Shown: one piece after another, positions 11,919 to 26,191 of the stretch
Layout of the letters: each line of letters opens with the position of its first letter
Position numbering within the stretch: the stretch's first letter is position 1
From: Toxoplasma gondii ME49
Lineage: Eukaryota > Apicomplexa > Conoidasida > Eucoccidiorida > Sarcocystidae
Length of the DNA stretch: 64,000 bases
Direction of reading: 5' to 3'
Assembly: GCF_000006565.2 (NCBI RefSeq)
Contig: NC_031477.1
Coordinates: 2,326,043-2,390,042 of the forward strand
Notes under the pieces: generated by a model
Told to the model about the DNA's origin: nothing
Databases searched by the model: none
What the model saw: the letters and a program-made list of their open reading frames with translations, nothing else
Position numbers and translations under genes: made by a program

Positions 11919-14127
11919 TTATGTAGTACGCAGTCTGATTGATGCACAGATCTGCATGCATCTCTGTACGTACAAATATAGGGACCTGTTTCTATAGATA
12001 GAAGTATCTAGATAGATGCATGTGTGTTTGTTGGCATGATTGCATGCATGCATGTGCTGCTGGAGTCGATCTTGCATGCATGTTTCCGCGGCTTCTGGTT
12101 CCCTGTATTCATATCGAAAAGCTCGACGGCGAGACAAACAGAGAGAACAAGTCTCTGGGATCTTACACTGCGATTCGGTTGTGTCCAAGCTTCATGCACA
12201 AAGCAAGACTCGTATGCTTACGAGTGTAAAGCTGTTCGGCCGCCTCGAGGTTCCCTGACGCCTCCATCTCCTCCCCAAGTTCTCTGTGAGTCTCTTCTAC
12301 CAGCTCTGGTCTGACAAAAAGTCTACATCCACGTTTCCGCGTCTCTTTCACGCAGGTAAACAGAGATACACGCTCACAGACGAATTCGAAGAGGTCGCAA
12401 TAATGTCGCCATATACAGACATTTACATGCGTGTGCAATCGGCATCCCCATCTATATTCGTACACAACTAGAAAGATATCTGAACATACACATGAACACA
12501 TATACCTATACATACATATACATATATATATATATATGTATATATATATATTTATATATTTTTGTTGGGTATAGCACGACGGGTCTCTTTTCACTGTCAG
12601 AGAAACCATGGCGTGGAAGACGGAGAAATAGGGAGAAGGAGTTTCTGTCTTCTGACGGAAGCACCAAACACGCGACATGAGCAGCTCTGGCCGCAAGCAG
12701 AAGTTTCATCGAGTCTAATGTGAGGGTAGTTCTCTGAGAGGAACCTTGTTTATGTTTGCATCTTAGAGCAGAGTGAATGCAATGCATGCAAGGAAACAGA
12801 TCGGAAGGCAGAGAGAAGCATTCGAACAACTAGGTTCGTTCCAGGGGATCCGTGGAAAGAAACCCTCTTGAAAAGGAGAGGCCATGAAACGAATACCGAC
12901 ACAAATGGAGAAGTTGACAAAGAAAGAGATGCTCGTCAGCAACCGACTGAAGAAACAGACTTACCGATATAGAGAAACGCGTTGGAGCATTTCGTCGATA
13001 TGTCCGTGTCGACGGAGCAAGGCTATGATTTTGTCAAACTCGTGAATGGAGGCGTACGCTTGTTCTGCTTCCTAAACCGAGCAAACATGATTTCAACAGC
13101 GAAAACAGAGGACGAAACGGCCTTTCAGCGTCCCCCTCTACATCGACAGTAGAGCACGAAAGACTCTGAAGGCGTTTGCGGTCGAGACGATTCGATCAGA
13201 TCTTGAATTCCACTCTATGGTCGAAGAAACAGAGTCATAGCCGTAGCTCGGATGCAATCCTTCAGAAAGAGGTTCTACACACACATACTCCGATGCTCTT
13301 TTTTCATGCCTTGAAATATTTGTGCAGGACGTATACACTCTCTGTTTATGATGATGTGTATTTGCCAAAGCGAAACGCTTACAGAGGATGGGTATTTTAG
13401 TTTTTTGTGTTGCCAGCCACTTCAACTTCAACTCGGCACAAAAAAGTCCGTTTTCCCGCCGACACTGAACCGTTTTGCACTTTGGAGAAACCGCGGACAA
13501 AGACAAGATGGAGACACTTGCGATTCTTGCGAAAACGAAAAAGAAGGTTGATAGCTTTAAACATTGACTGCAACACCACCCTTTCTCGTTCTCTGTTGCA
13601 ACATAATTCACAGGACTAGGCGACTGTAGAACCTAGTTACAGCAACTTTTTACCTGCTGCTTGGATGAGTCTGGGTCACTCACAAAAGAGTAGCACATCA
13701 CCATATATATATATATATATATACTACAGGGTACATGGGTTGTGATAAGATGAAGAGATCTTCACAGATAGGGAGTTGAGAACGCAAAAGATTTCTCGCT
13801 GCTTTACCACCAGCTTTCCTTTTTCTTCAAGTGATTGTGCAATCTCCTCGACGACTGTCTTGCGCTCTGCCTCCGACAGATATTCGGCTGCTAGCTGACG
13901 AATCGTACGCAACAGCGTTGACCAAAAAGACAAGGAAAAAGAAGTCTGCTTTCACCACCTGGTCAACACACCTTCATGCGTATAGACGTACGCATGCGGT
14001 GCGTATGCGTACATAAACAAATGTGAATAACTAGACATAGATCTAGTCACTGTTAATGGTAGTTGGGGAGACACACTTGTATCCGCATGACGGTGTCTAC
14101 CTGTCCACAAGTAACCACCTCTTCGTT

Positions 14128-14164
<37 letters not shown>

Positions 14165-14936
14165 CTCGTAGGCGCCTCTACGGATGTCAGCAGATGTAAC
14201 TGAGCAAGCATACAGATGTAGATAAACACTGAAGTTTCCATCTATGTGAAACATGTCTCCATATCGATCGAGCTACCTAGCTGCATAAATCTACTCAATA
14301 TATATATATATATATATATGCACCTTCCTCTTCACGCATACTTATGTATATATATGAGTATAGAGCGTACTTCGGTTTCTACATGATGGCTGTGATTGTA
14401 GCTCAGCGTTGGGGAATCACCCGCTGCTCATGGATATGTATTGCCGCGGCTTTTCGCCGCAAAAGCGTTCCTCTCTCTTGCTCTCTAAGCTGTCAGTGGA
14501 ACGCGGAGAAAGACACTTGCCCTGTCTTGATCTCCACCTTCTTTGTTTACCTGCAAGCCTCGATCTGTGAGCCCAGCGTCCACATAGACGCGGACTGCCT
14601 TTCCGCAGCTGCCAGCCTGGAGGCGCGAAAAAAACATCACTTCTGCACTTGAGAAAAGGAACGTTTCGCAAGTAAACGACGCGAATCGACAGATGCATTT
14701 CAGATGGAGAAATTTGCACAAAGAAGGAGGAGAACCCAGGTCTTCAGAGAGGGAGGAAAACCGATAACTTCAGTTCAAAGAAGAAGACTCAGCAAAGAAG
14801 AGGCTTTTCAACTCTGTCGTACACACTATCCAAACACTTAGAATTAACAAGCAATGAATCTTAGTGCCTATCTACACATCTACAGATCTACATTTGTGCA
14901 CATATGGATATATATATATATATATGCATACATGTT

Positions 14937-14973
<37 letters not shown>

Positions 14974-17833
14974 TATATCCCTTAAGACCTTGGAGTCCCT
15001 GGACGCGATCTCGAAATGCAATTTAGACATCTTGTTGTAAATGTGTCACGACTTACCTGGACGAAGCAGCATTGGGCTTCCGATAGATTTCCAATTGCGG
15101 TGAACGTTTCGGCCAAGTCAAGGAGATACGGTCTCGCCGCTTCCTCACCCTCTCTCGTTCTCAGTTCTTGAAGAAAGTGGAAAGCTTTTTTCCACTGCTT
15201 TGCTCTCAAACACGCTTGCACAGCTTTCCTTGTACATCCAGCCTCGACAAAGTGGAGTGTCGCAGCCTCTGGCTGCAATAGCATTAGAATGCAATTCGCA
15301 TCTCACCATGGTGGAGGAGAAACAAGCATTTGAGAGAGTGTCTGACGAGGCGGAGGTCGGTGGGGATTAGGACGAGAGCAGATAAAGAGAAACAAGCAAA
15401 GTAGCGGGTGCAGGGGATGTCCTCGAGGAAGTCCTGCTTCCTCGGTGGAGAAAGCCTTAAACGTATTGCAGCGAGGAAACGAACGAGATGGCGCGCGTAC
15501 ATACAGGCTGGTCACAAAGGTGAGACGCTTGCACGGTGCATCTGCTCCATTGCCACACATGTCAAATTTGCTTGTGTATCACAAAATGTAAATCGGCAAG
15601 CACCCGCGTGATTCGAGTAAACGAGACGAACGATGCACAGAAGCAGCCAGACAACAGGTGGATTGCCTTTGCCAGCAGATCCAATCGTCTCCATGTTTCA
15701 CTTTCCCAATAGGTTCGTTTGCATGCACTTGTCTCTCGAACCTCGTGTCTCTCTAGCAGCCAATCTCCCCACTCTTCCTCAATTTCCGCGACAGCAGCAG
15801 GCCGGAATTCTCGCGAGAGCTCCACCGCCTTCTTGAAGGAAGCTCCTTTGCTGAAAAATAGGCGAAAAAACTCGAAGAACTTGGGGTCTTTGCTGACTTG
15901 TTTCAGCTGACAGAATCGTGCAACATGAGGGCACCTGGAACTCTCGACACTCGAAGACTCGACAAATCGAGAAACGTCTTGTGTGTTTTCTGCTGATTCC
16001 TCAGGAGGGCAGCAGATCTTCGAAGACTCTTATAAGGAAACCTCAAAACCTAGAGACAGATTCGTAACATCGCTACTCCACTGCGCCTTGCATACATAAT
16101 TGTACACTACAAGCATTCGAATTGATGTGTGTATTTCGGTAGTGCATCTCGTAGTCGTGCAAAGAGATGTCAGTGATGCGTATGTGCAGAGGTAATTCAA
16201 CTGCTTGCGTCCACGCGGTTGTGTCTACGCTGCAAGAACAGGAAACAGAGGTATTTCGGTAGCCTCTTGAAATCAAAGACTTTTCGCCGTCGACTCAGCA
16301 GTCCAAGAAGGTGGCGGCTTGCAGAAACCAGTGGTTTTCTTTCATTGTTGAGACGACTGATGGCAGTACTCCAAAGATTACGCGAACAACACAAACGATG
16401 TCGCGCTCTTTCATAAATAACATACTGAGCATACAGCTTAAATGGTAGAGCAGCTACTGTCTTCGACCTTCCTACTGGATCGTTACCACACGCTTAGACC
16501 AACCGAATCCATCCTAAAGACTCGGTTCTTGTCTGTACTTCACGTAACAGGAGTCTTATTCAGCATGCCGTAGGTGCTCTACAGTCTCGGTTTTTGGGGA
16601 AATTGACTACGCTAGACAAAGACGTTCTTCCGCTGTTCCCCACAAAGTCTTTTTTGCCAAAGAGCACGAGTGCGTGCTCGCGCAACACACATTTCATACC
16701 GATGTGATGAGCATCCCCTTTGTGTGTGACACCTTAAAAGTTCACTTTCGTTTTCCAGTGGACACTGTCATTCATGTTCAAAATGTGGTTCACTAAACAC
16801 TGTGTACAAGTGATGGGTATGTGATGGTTTTCTCGCATACTCCAAGGCAGCTTCAGAAGGCTTCGTAGCCAAACCTGTGGTGATTTCACACGAGAACCAG
16901 GCACACGTATATGGTTTCACACTCGACGTGGTGACTGGCGACTTCGTTGCATGCGGTTTAAACCTACCGATAGGCCGCAACAGCTTTTTCTGTGTCGCCG
17001 AGTCTCCGGAAGATGTCCCCCGCTCTTTCGTGCAGTTTGCATGCACTTAGAGCTGCAGCGACGCTCGCGAGGAGAGTTGGAGAAAAAGAAACTTGCTCGT
17101 TCGATGCGATTGCCCCCGCAGCCTTGAACGGCAAGCCGCCGTCCATGAAACATTTTACAGCCAGTTCGGGGTCTTTGCCATTTCGCAAAGCTGCTTCTCC
17201 CGCCTTCTCTTCCTGTGCATGCAACGCAGACACCCGACAAAAGCACGCAGGAACAGGTACCATTTGTCGACTTGTTCACGTATACGTGAGTTGGATGTTT
17301 GCCGACGCATATACGAAAAATACTCGGATACATATAAATATATCCACATATGAGAGGTATAAGCATTCATACATACACATGTTTGATGTGGAGAAGATGT
17401 ACTGAGAGGTTTGCTCTGTATGTATAGTTGTGCGTCGAGGTGTGCACATGGTGACGCATGCAGAAGATCCTTGGTCACTTCTTCGTTTCTGTAAAAGGCC
17501 TGTTCTACGGCGAGACAAACGGATGGCGTCGGGTGACATTTCATTTCTGTCTCGCCCTGTCGAAGGACGAGGGGGTTCAGAGATTCTTTCGCAGGTTCTC
17601 TCTCTCGTAGTGTGCTCTAGATCTCGTCAACCTCGTTTCGCTCGAACGGTCAAAACAGACGAAAAACATGCCTCCGGTCCATGTGAGTTTTCCACCTGCC
17701 CGGACTCCATCAGCCATCGATGGAACTGAACTTTCATTTGCGTCACGTCTCGATTCTCCCGCACAGCGAGGCGGATACTCGCGTCGAACCTGCACATCAA
17801 GACAACTTCCACTCACAAATACCTATCTATATT

Positions 17834-17866
<33 letters not shown>

Positions 17867-19491
17867 GTGTGTATTCGTCTTGTATGTACGTGTATATATG
17901 TTTATCGTTATGTATATATATGAATGTGTGATAGGTGTGTATATTTGTGTATTTGCATACATATATACCCCGGTCCAAGTATGTGCATACATTTGTGGGC
18001 GTGTCTGTCCGTTTCTCTTCTTGTATCTGTGTATACGCATGCATCTGCATCAATCCAATTATGTACGGCTGTCTTCATTGGGTCTGTGGTTCGATCTAAG
18101 AGACAGACGAGGGCTTGTTCTTATGGCAAAGATCCGTCGTTAAATGATTGTTCTAAATTTGAAAGTTCGCTGAGTATGCGCCAACCTACATGTGCAAGTT
18201 TCGATACATTTCTATGGCTTCGTCCACGTCGTGGTTCTCTGAAAGGATGGCTTCTGCCACACTGAATTGTTTGTTGAAGACTGCGAGCCTGCGAGTCGAG
18301 AACACGCACATCCACTCTCGTTTCGGTGCTTCTTCCCGACGAGTCTCGCATGCCTCCGAGTACCGTCACTTTCTGAATCTCTGTCTCAACATGCAAAGGC
18401 TTGAGGCTTCTGTGCAGATCTCTACCTGTGGATCTGTCAGAGAACAAACGTTCAATCAAAGGGACGAAGTTCTGTTTTGTGGCAGTTGACTACGAGAATC
18501 AATTTCACTTTTCAGTGAGTCCACCCTTCCCTCGGCCGGTCGATGCACAGTTCGCCGCAGACAGGCGATACAAGGAACAGCTATCTGTCGGGGTAGCGAC
18601 TTTGCTTCCGAAGGCAATTCGAGACTCGTTAAAGCCTGTGCTCCGGCTTCTCCTGGCGCCTTCCTTCAAGCGAACGGGGGTCGACACAGCAAGGAGACTC
18701 TTTCGCAGACAGGACAGGCCTTTCCGTGAGGACATGGCGGCACACCGGCGCTTCTCTTCCAAATGTGCATCGTGAAAAGAAGGTATCTCTCCTACTTCTC
18801 CAACTTCCGCCTGTGTGTGTGTAAGTCTCGATGCAGTACTTCACCGAGGCAGAACTTTTTCCCTTTTGCTCGTGGGTGTGTCAGTGCATGCAGAAGAAGG
18901 CACCCTGCGTGACTAGCGAGTTCTCCCTTTCAACGGGGGACGCGTTAATGACTCACGCCGCTTTACCTCGCTTTTAACAGGTACGGTTTCCCTGCTTCTC
19001 GCTGAGTGTCTCCAGGTCCCTGAGATGGGTCTTCTTCGTGAGATTCCTCTCGTTTCTCTGGGTGTTTTGCAGGCCTTGAGGCGTTTCTCAGAAACCGAGA
19101 TCGAGCGAGATCTCCCAAAATGGCGTAGCAAAACTGCGCAACGTCCAGAAAGCCATCAGCGAGCGCGTGCTCTGCGACAGAGCGACAGTGGTTCTTCAGC
19201 TCTTGAGTCCAAGCCCCGTCGACGTCTGTCAGGATTTGAACCGCCTGAGAAAATCAGATACCCCGACTCTCATTGTTATCTCGGTCGCAGGAATCCTTGG
19301 CGTCCAGCTGGCTTCATTCTACATTCTACAATTTCCTTCACTCCTCATATCCTGCGACACAAAACTCCGTGTGTGTCTAACCGCCTGCTGTATCGTAGGC
19401 TCGCCTACTTACCAAACTGCATGCACAGCTCCTTCCTAACCCTCTAATATGTTTTCTCTATGAATGCATCGAGACACATACACATATATGA

Positions 19492-19526
<35 letters not shown>

Positions 19527-22500
19527 ACATATGCGTTTATTTCTTTAAATATCCATATTTCTGTATGAATATATATACGTATAAGTATATGTAGATATTG
19601 TTTCTTCGATAAAAGGGCGTTTGGGGGTTGAAGAGCGTCAAGATAAGGATAGTGCTCGGTCTCGTTTTCATGAAGGGGAGTACTTGAAAAGCGTTACGTA
19701 TCCACTTCATCCGTTATGCGATGGATAGTAAAGGCTCTCCGTATGATTTTTCCTGTCCTCGGTGCCTCACCTGCGAATAGGCCTTCCCTCGTGTGCATGC
19801 AGCCAGACGCACGACAGTGCTTTCGAGGCTCTGGTGAAAAATCGAGCCATCAGTTCGCCTCAATACAGCTTCATGTTGTCCATTTTTGCAACAAATGACT
19901 TTCAAAAGCTGACCATCTGCTTGCAGAGGTGTTGCTTGAGAGTGTTGGTGTACACTCGACCTGACAACCAGACCCAGTCGTTGAATGCACTAGATGCGAA
20001 AACAAGTTTCCGATTCCCTCTAGCGTTCTAGCACTCAGTCTCCTCAATGTGACTCCAATTATGAGATGCACAGACAGTCACGTTCTTTACGAGTGTTGAC
20101 ACTTCGTATTTATGGGCTCTGAAGACTACTCCAACTGTGAGGTAAGATCATCAAACTGACCATCTCCCTCTCAGCTCGTGGATCTGCGTTACCCGGCACT
20201 GCAGGATGGTTCTTTCGGGGTGTCGAGACACTTCAACGATCGACGAGCCGATCCAGACGCACAGTTCGGATTCACCTTTACTCACAAAGGGAAGCAGCTT
20301 AGATTGTAAACACAGATATGAACACAACGAAACTGGTAAAGGATGTGGAGTTGTTACGTACACAACACGAAAGCTGACGTAGAATCTTACCGGTAAAGTA
20401 CTTATGAACCTATAGTGAGCAGGGACTACTCTGTGTTCCTAAATGATAAAATCATGGGATGCCGAGAAAGCAATCGACTTCCCTCTTCGTTTGTCCACAG
20501 CCGTGGTTCACTTTGATGGAAAACAGTGTCTGCTCTGCCTTTTTAACTTTCAGTTACACAGTCCAGGATGGCGGAGCATCATTTGAAGAGGCTCTGCGTA
20601 TAGTGTGAGGCCTGCGGGTGATCTTTACGTTCTCAGCGCTCACATTGTGTGAAGACGGTGGTGACACTATCTGCTTATAATGGAATGAATACAATACACG
20701 GGGTCTATCCATGGCCTTCGAATTTACTGGTCAGCGGAGGTGAGAAGGCAAAGCATCACATTCTGTCGCTGGAGAAGCTGCTGATCGTTCGCGGTCAGAG
20801 TTGCACGGAGCGTCTTCGATGTTCAGCGCATGCGAATCGCTATTATGCTGATAATTTCTGTCTTCTGGTCTTACCACAAATGGAGAGAAGAAAAGTTCTG
20901 TTGCCCGAGAAGAGCATCTGTTCCTGGCAGAAACTCGGCAGCTGTACAGTCATGAAGCAAGAGAGTAGCTGTCCTGGTTGCAACGTCCCACAGTTGGAGA
21001 TTTCGTGATGAGTCTCTCCACGCAAGTTTCTCTCCCCTGCCCACAAACGCCAGTCCACACGAAAACGAAGTGCTACTCCACGGCCATTTTCTAGAGATTC
21101 TACGTTCACAGAGGCGACAATGGAACTAGGTGCTTCCGCCTTGGTGTCGGTCTCTCCACCCTTATGTATGCGTGGAGAGGACGGGTGACTAGCAATCCAA
21201 AACGCAGACTGCTACCTACAGGCCTGTGTAGCACTCTGGAAATTCAGGTCCATCCGCGCGACGGCATCGACCAGCAAGGGGGAGCAAAAGAAAGCTTTCA
21301 CACTCACCCAGACTGAATCTTTGTGAGACTGTGAAAAGCATCAACGACACCAAAATGCTTTTGAATTTTCGTTCCGAATGGGCATTGCCAACAAAGTCGC
21401 CCCTCTTGCGAGGTCTTACCGTTCCGTCAACTTGACCCACTTCACCGCCGAATGACATTCGAGATCTCCCACAGTTCTGTCTTTTCCATTCTTGCAGGAG
21501 AGGTCAAGAATTCTACAACGTAGAGTTCGACAGAAGAGAGCACGACAGAAAAAGAGTCCTTCAAACCTCTGCATGTATGCATAGTGTTTGCCGGCGCTCT
21601 CTGATCGTGCAAGTGCCTCACCCCAACAAGCGCGGCAAGCGTACCTATCCACCAGAAAAACATGTTCCCTACAAGCCATGTATTTCATATGGACAGCGGC
21701 AACTCGCAGAGGTATGCGCTCACGAGGTTGCCAGTCCTCAGGCAGGTCTGGGGAATGCATCAAGACACTGTAGGTCACGTGCTGTCTTTAATGGTGCCGT
21801 TCGAAGTCTTGAAAGAAAAGCAGAGTTCGGAAGCACTCGAAAGAATTACACAGGCGGTTACGCTTCAGAGAAATAAGAGGGAGATTTGCCTGCCCCGCAT
21901 CTGCGGTGTCGCTCCAGTGCTTTTTCCAGGTGGCTACTCACTGGATCCTCGAAGGCGAAAGAAGATAAGCAACAAGGAGTTTGACCTTCGTCGAATCCTG
22001 AATTCCGAGGGAATTGGGGAGACGTCCACAAACAGCCTAGGAGTGTCGCTTGAAAAAGAAAGTAGTTCGTCAACGGGAAAGGAATTATTTCGACTCTTCT
22101 GACGCGTTCACTTACTCGCGTTAGTATGCATTTAACGGCAACTCGGTCTTTCAAAAAGTGTCTTGTCCGGAAACAACCTAGCGTGAAACAGCCGTGCGGG
22201 GAAAGAACGGGCAAAATCGGTCAGGTAGATTGGTAACAGATGCGTTTTCTTGATGCACGCACTTGTGTCCACATCACTGTGAATCCCAACATATATATAC
22301 TTATATATGAAGTCCAACGTCTCACGCAGAGACAGGAGTGTTTTGAGGCAATTATCGTGGAGCCGTATGAAGTTCATTGTTGAGTTGTAGCATGAATGTC
22401 TGTATGTTTCTTCTAACAATGGCGAGGCTACAAAGCCATCGCTGCTCTGAAGGCTCGTTTTCTATGCCTTACCTGCGATCTCTGAATCTCCCAAGACCAC

Positions 22501-22686
22501 CACGGCAACAGTGTCTTCTTTCTAGACGCAAAAGATGGAAGGACTCCAACACACACATTCATAAAAACCCCTCGATAAAGACTTGCATTGTCAATGAAAA
22601 TCCGAAATACCCGCATACCCACGCATATAAATAAGTGCATGGTCGCCTGCTGATGTGCTCACGGATACCTACGCCTACTTGCCGTA

Positions 22687-22728
<42 letters not shown>

Positions 22729-25700
22729 ATACAATATGCAGATATGCGCATACATGTGGACAGTGTGTGGTTTTAGGCATATCACGGAAGGTATCTGTAT
22801 ACAGTCGCATTCGTCGGCTATGTTCCAAGAGCTTGTGAACTTACGTGGTGGGCGAGGCAGACACCTTGAGAATCAAAGACAAACCTTGTGGAACCTGCCC
22901 ATGTGGGCGTGATCGTTGATACTTTCTGTTGTTCAACATCCGCCAAAATCAACTGCTTGTCTGTTGTGTAGGCGACAAGAAAGCGATTCTCGTAGACGAC
23001 AAACTCAGTGATTTTGAGTGCATCTCCATTCTCGTTCGCAGCTTCGAGCGTGATTGATTTTCCATCCGACAGTCGATCGGCTCGGACCTGAGTAGGGATG
23101 TCCTCAAAAACGCGTGCAGCTGAAGTTCGGCGTCTTTTTTCCTTTACAGATCCAAAACATGCGTAAAAACGCACTCCTGTCACGACGTATAATACACTAC
23201 TTCAAATCTAGCAACACACACAGCATATATACACACCTCCAGTCATACATACAGAAATGTGGAGTTGCAAAGTTTTGTAGGCACAATTTCTACGTATGTG
23301 TGTAGAGTTAGGGTCGCGTGGCGAGGCTTTTCTCAACACCTGTGATTGCTGGATGTCTGTGTGCGTTATCGGTTTTTTTCATGCGCGCCGTTCGTTCCTT
23401 GCTCTTCGAGGTACGCACTTGGGTGTCGATGGCGCACTGACATAAACAACGTACTTTCGAAGGTGAGAAAAAAGTGAATTCGAAAGTTTGCCCCCAACGT
23501 GCTTTCCTTGTAAAAGCCACCAAACGCTCGATGGATCCTCGGTGGGTGCCAGCTACGAGCTCTGTTCCCTCTGGAGTCCAGCGACAAGCTGAGACGCCGT
23601 GGCATCCTGCGAGATGTACAGGGTCTGATATGGTCTCCGAGACTGCTTCCACCTACCATAAAAAGATGTTGGAAGCAATGTGTCTAATTATGAAACACTT
23701 TAAGTACACAGCGGCAAGTGATGAAAAAATTACGATTCTGACAGACGAGAATCGACGGACCCAGTAGACGCAGAAAAAATCTGCAAGCGGCAGGGCATTC
23801 TGTAAAGCAATTTCGTGAGAAAACCGATGCGGAGAGACACGAGTTGGTGTCATTATCTAGCCTTCGTGTTCCGAATGTTGAAATTCACCAGTATATCTAT
23901 CTAACTACATATATATATATATATACGTGCTGTTCGACTGGCGAAATAGTTCTCGAATGAGTTGTTGTATCGAGTGCACTCTTTCGTGGGCTAAGGAGAC
24001 TCCATATGCACTGCACTCTCTGTCAGAGTGCTCGCGTTGGATTCTGTGGTGCGTATCAACTGTAGAGAGACAACGTCTGCTAATCATGTGAAAATTACCG
24101 TACAGGCTCTAGCAGTGATCCGTATGTTCTTAATGCTGACGTTGTACGGATTATGTAGTAATTCGACATTGAAACCTCTAAACGCCGTCCGCGTCGTGGC
24201 ATATACTCGCCAGAAAAAGCTTATACATACTCATATCTAGGAGATAATTGCCGGCACGTTCTTGAGAAAGCGACTCTCGAACAACCAAAATAGATTGATA
24301 CAAAGAAATAAGTAACCTGTGTTCAACTAGCAACAGTAGGAACCCTCAGAACCATTTACAGTGTTAGGATAGCGTTGCGACCGTCGTTTCGCCACCACAA
24401 AATTAGAATGAAGGCACTTTGGAAGAATAGACTACCTCGAATTCTTTAGGGGATAGATGCTCAGCTGGTCCAGCCGGAATTGGGCCAAAGATATGTACGT
24501 GCTCTCGTGCAGCGACAGCCAGGCAGCTGCCACTCGGGTGGAAAGCGAGAGACGAAATTTCTTTGGAGAATGGTGACATCGAACGAAAGTCAATGAGCTG
24601 CATCTGTACGCACATCCGCACAAGGAGCAAATTGGTGGTTTCTCTGGATGTTTCAGATACGCAACCGTCCGAGCACTTTACTTCTCTCCATCTGGGGATA
24701 CGTCACTACCTTGCTAAGTCCATCCCACCATCACACTTACAAGATTTCCTTCGCGGTTGATCAGCGCAATTTCGGTTGTTTGAGCAGCTGCTGCAACGCA
24801 GGCAGCCGTACAGCTGATTGCTGTGACAGAAACGGGGAATCTGCAGGCAAACCCAGCATTCGACAAGACCGAGAAACGTGAGTGTCACGTATTTCCAACG
24901 TGTTCGGTTGTGGAGCAGGAAACGAGATCGAAACAGCACGAGGCAGACACCTTCTGTGAATGAGGGGAAGCAGCGACGAAGAAACAGAAGAATCGACAGA
25001 AGAACGAAAATAATAGAGTGGATCTCACAAAGGGAAATTAACATGGAATGACAAACAGCTGCGGGCTACGCGAGTGTGAAGAGGATGGAAAACGAAGCAG
25101 AAAGAAACGCGAAACGCGGTGTGCTGCTGCTTAGGTATTCGCTATTAGAGGGCATTAGGCTGTAAACATACCTGTATACTTCCCTCGTTGTAGCGCGACT
25201 TGTAGAGGCGTTCATAGAACATAGTTGAATCGATCCGTCTGCATGCCCCGTAGCGAGGAGCGTCCCCGACCTCTCGCAGTCGAAGCAGATTAGTGGACTG
25301 TCAGAAGAATACAACAGCGTTTTCCTTTCTCAGGCAAGACAGAAGCCAGTAAAGATACAAGTGCGCTACTTGCCATATGCCAGCGAACCGAGAGAGCGAC
25401 CAAGTGTAGAACAGGGGAAGGCTCGATAATTCCACCTCGCTCACGCTCTTGAGGGAAACTACGATTCGTGTGGTTTCCTACGGGTTGTGGGAACACTGCT
25501 TGCGAACCGACTGTGCCACATATCCGCCTCCCTATAGTTTCATAGCATTGTCGGAATCACGTCTTTCCCTAAATCGCGACGCGCGTGCGTTTTCCTTTCA
25601 ATCGAACCTAAAGTCTGCCCCGGAACGATACACTTTCTCGGGACGTTTGCTTGCTGGTTTCCATCCGTCTCACGAGCAAATTCCTGGAGGAAGTACGAGG

Positions 25701-26160
25701 GTCCGCCTACCTTTTTCTGTCAAAGAGAGTGCCTGCTTTGTTTAGATCGACGTGCGCCACGCGAACTCGTCCGTCGATTTGACCGTAGAAGAACGTGTCG
25801 GCGACGTCGGAAGGCCACAAGACGCTGGCGACGGGAGCAGTAGTTGGGAACTTCCGGTAAACCACCTTTTTGTCTGTCTTCGCCAGTCCCAGATGGTAAA
25901 CGACAACCATGTTGTCTGATTGGGCGACGGCCACGCGGCTCGCATCTGGACTGAGCGCTAGCGCTGAAACAGAGTAAACGTGAACTCCAGCGCATGACAC
26001 GATTCACAATGTCACTGCACAGCCGGACGTCGCGCTTCGGGCTGTTCAGGGGGTGGAAAACCTCCCAGCGAGGTTTGCTCATGTTTGTTGATTGAAAACG
26101 CCACCTGCATCATCGGCATTTCCTCGCATTCGAAATCATTAGTTCGTGCAGATACACGCA

Positions 26161-26191
<31 letters not shown>

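Noticed and set aside
11363..11947. A 194-codon minus-strand frame spanning exon 11802-11627
   Set aside because: Only the part from 11802 to 11627 is coding; both ends translate TA microsatellites into Ile-Tyr runs.
14396..14450. Second A-box-like string (TAGCTCAGCGTTGGGGA)
   Set aside because: It has no B-box or acceptor-stem pairing, so it is taken as a chance match.
16437..16500. tRNA-like A-box (TGGTAGAGCAG) in an IFT172 intron
   Set aside because: No B-box (GGTTCGA) follows at the right distance and no cloverleaf can be drawn.
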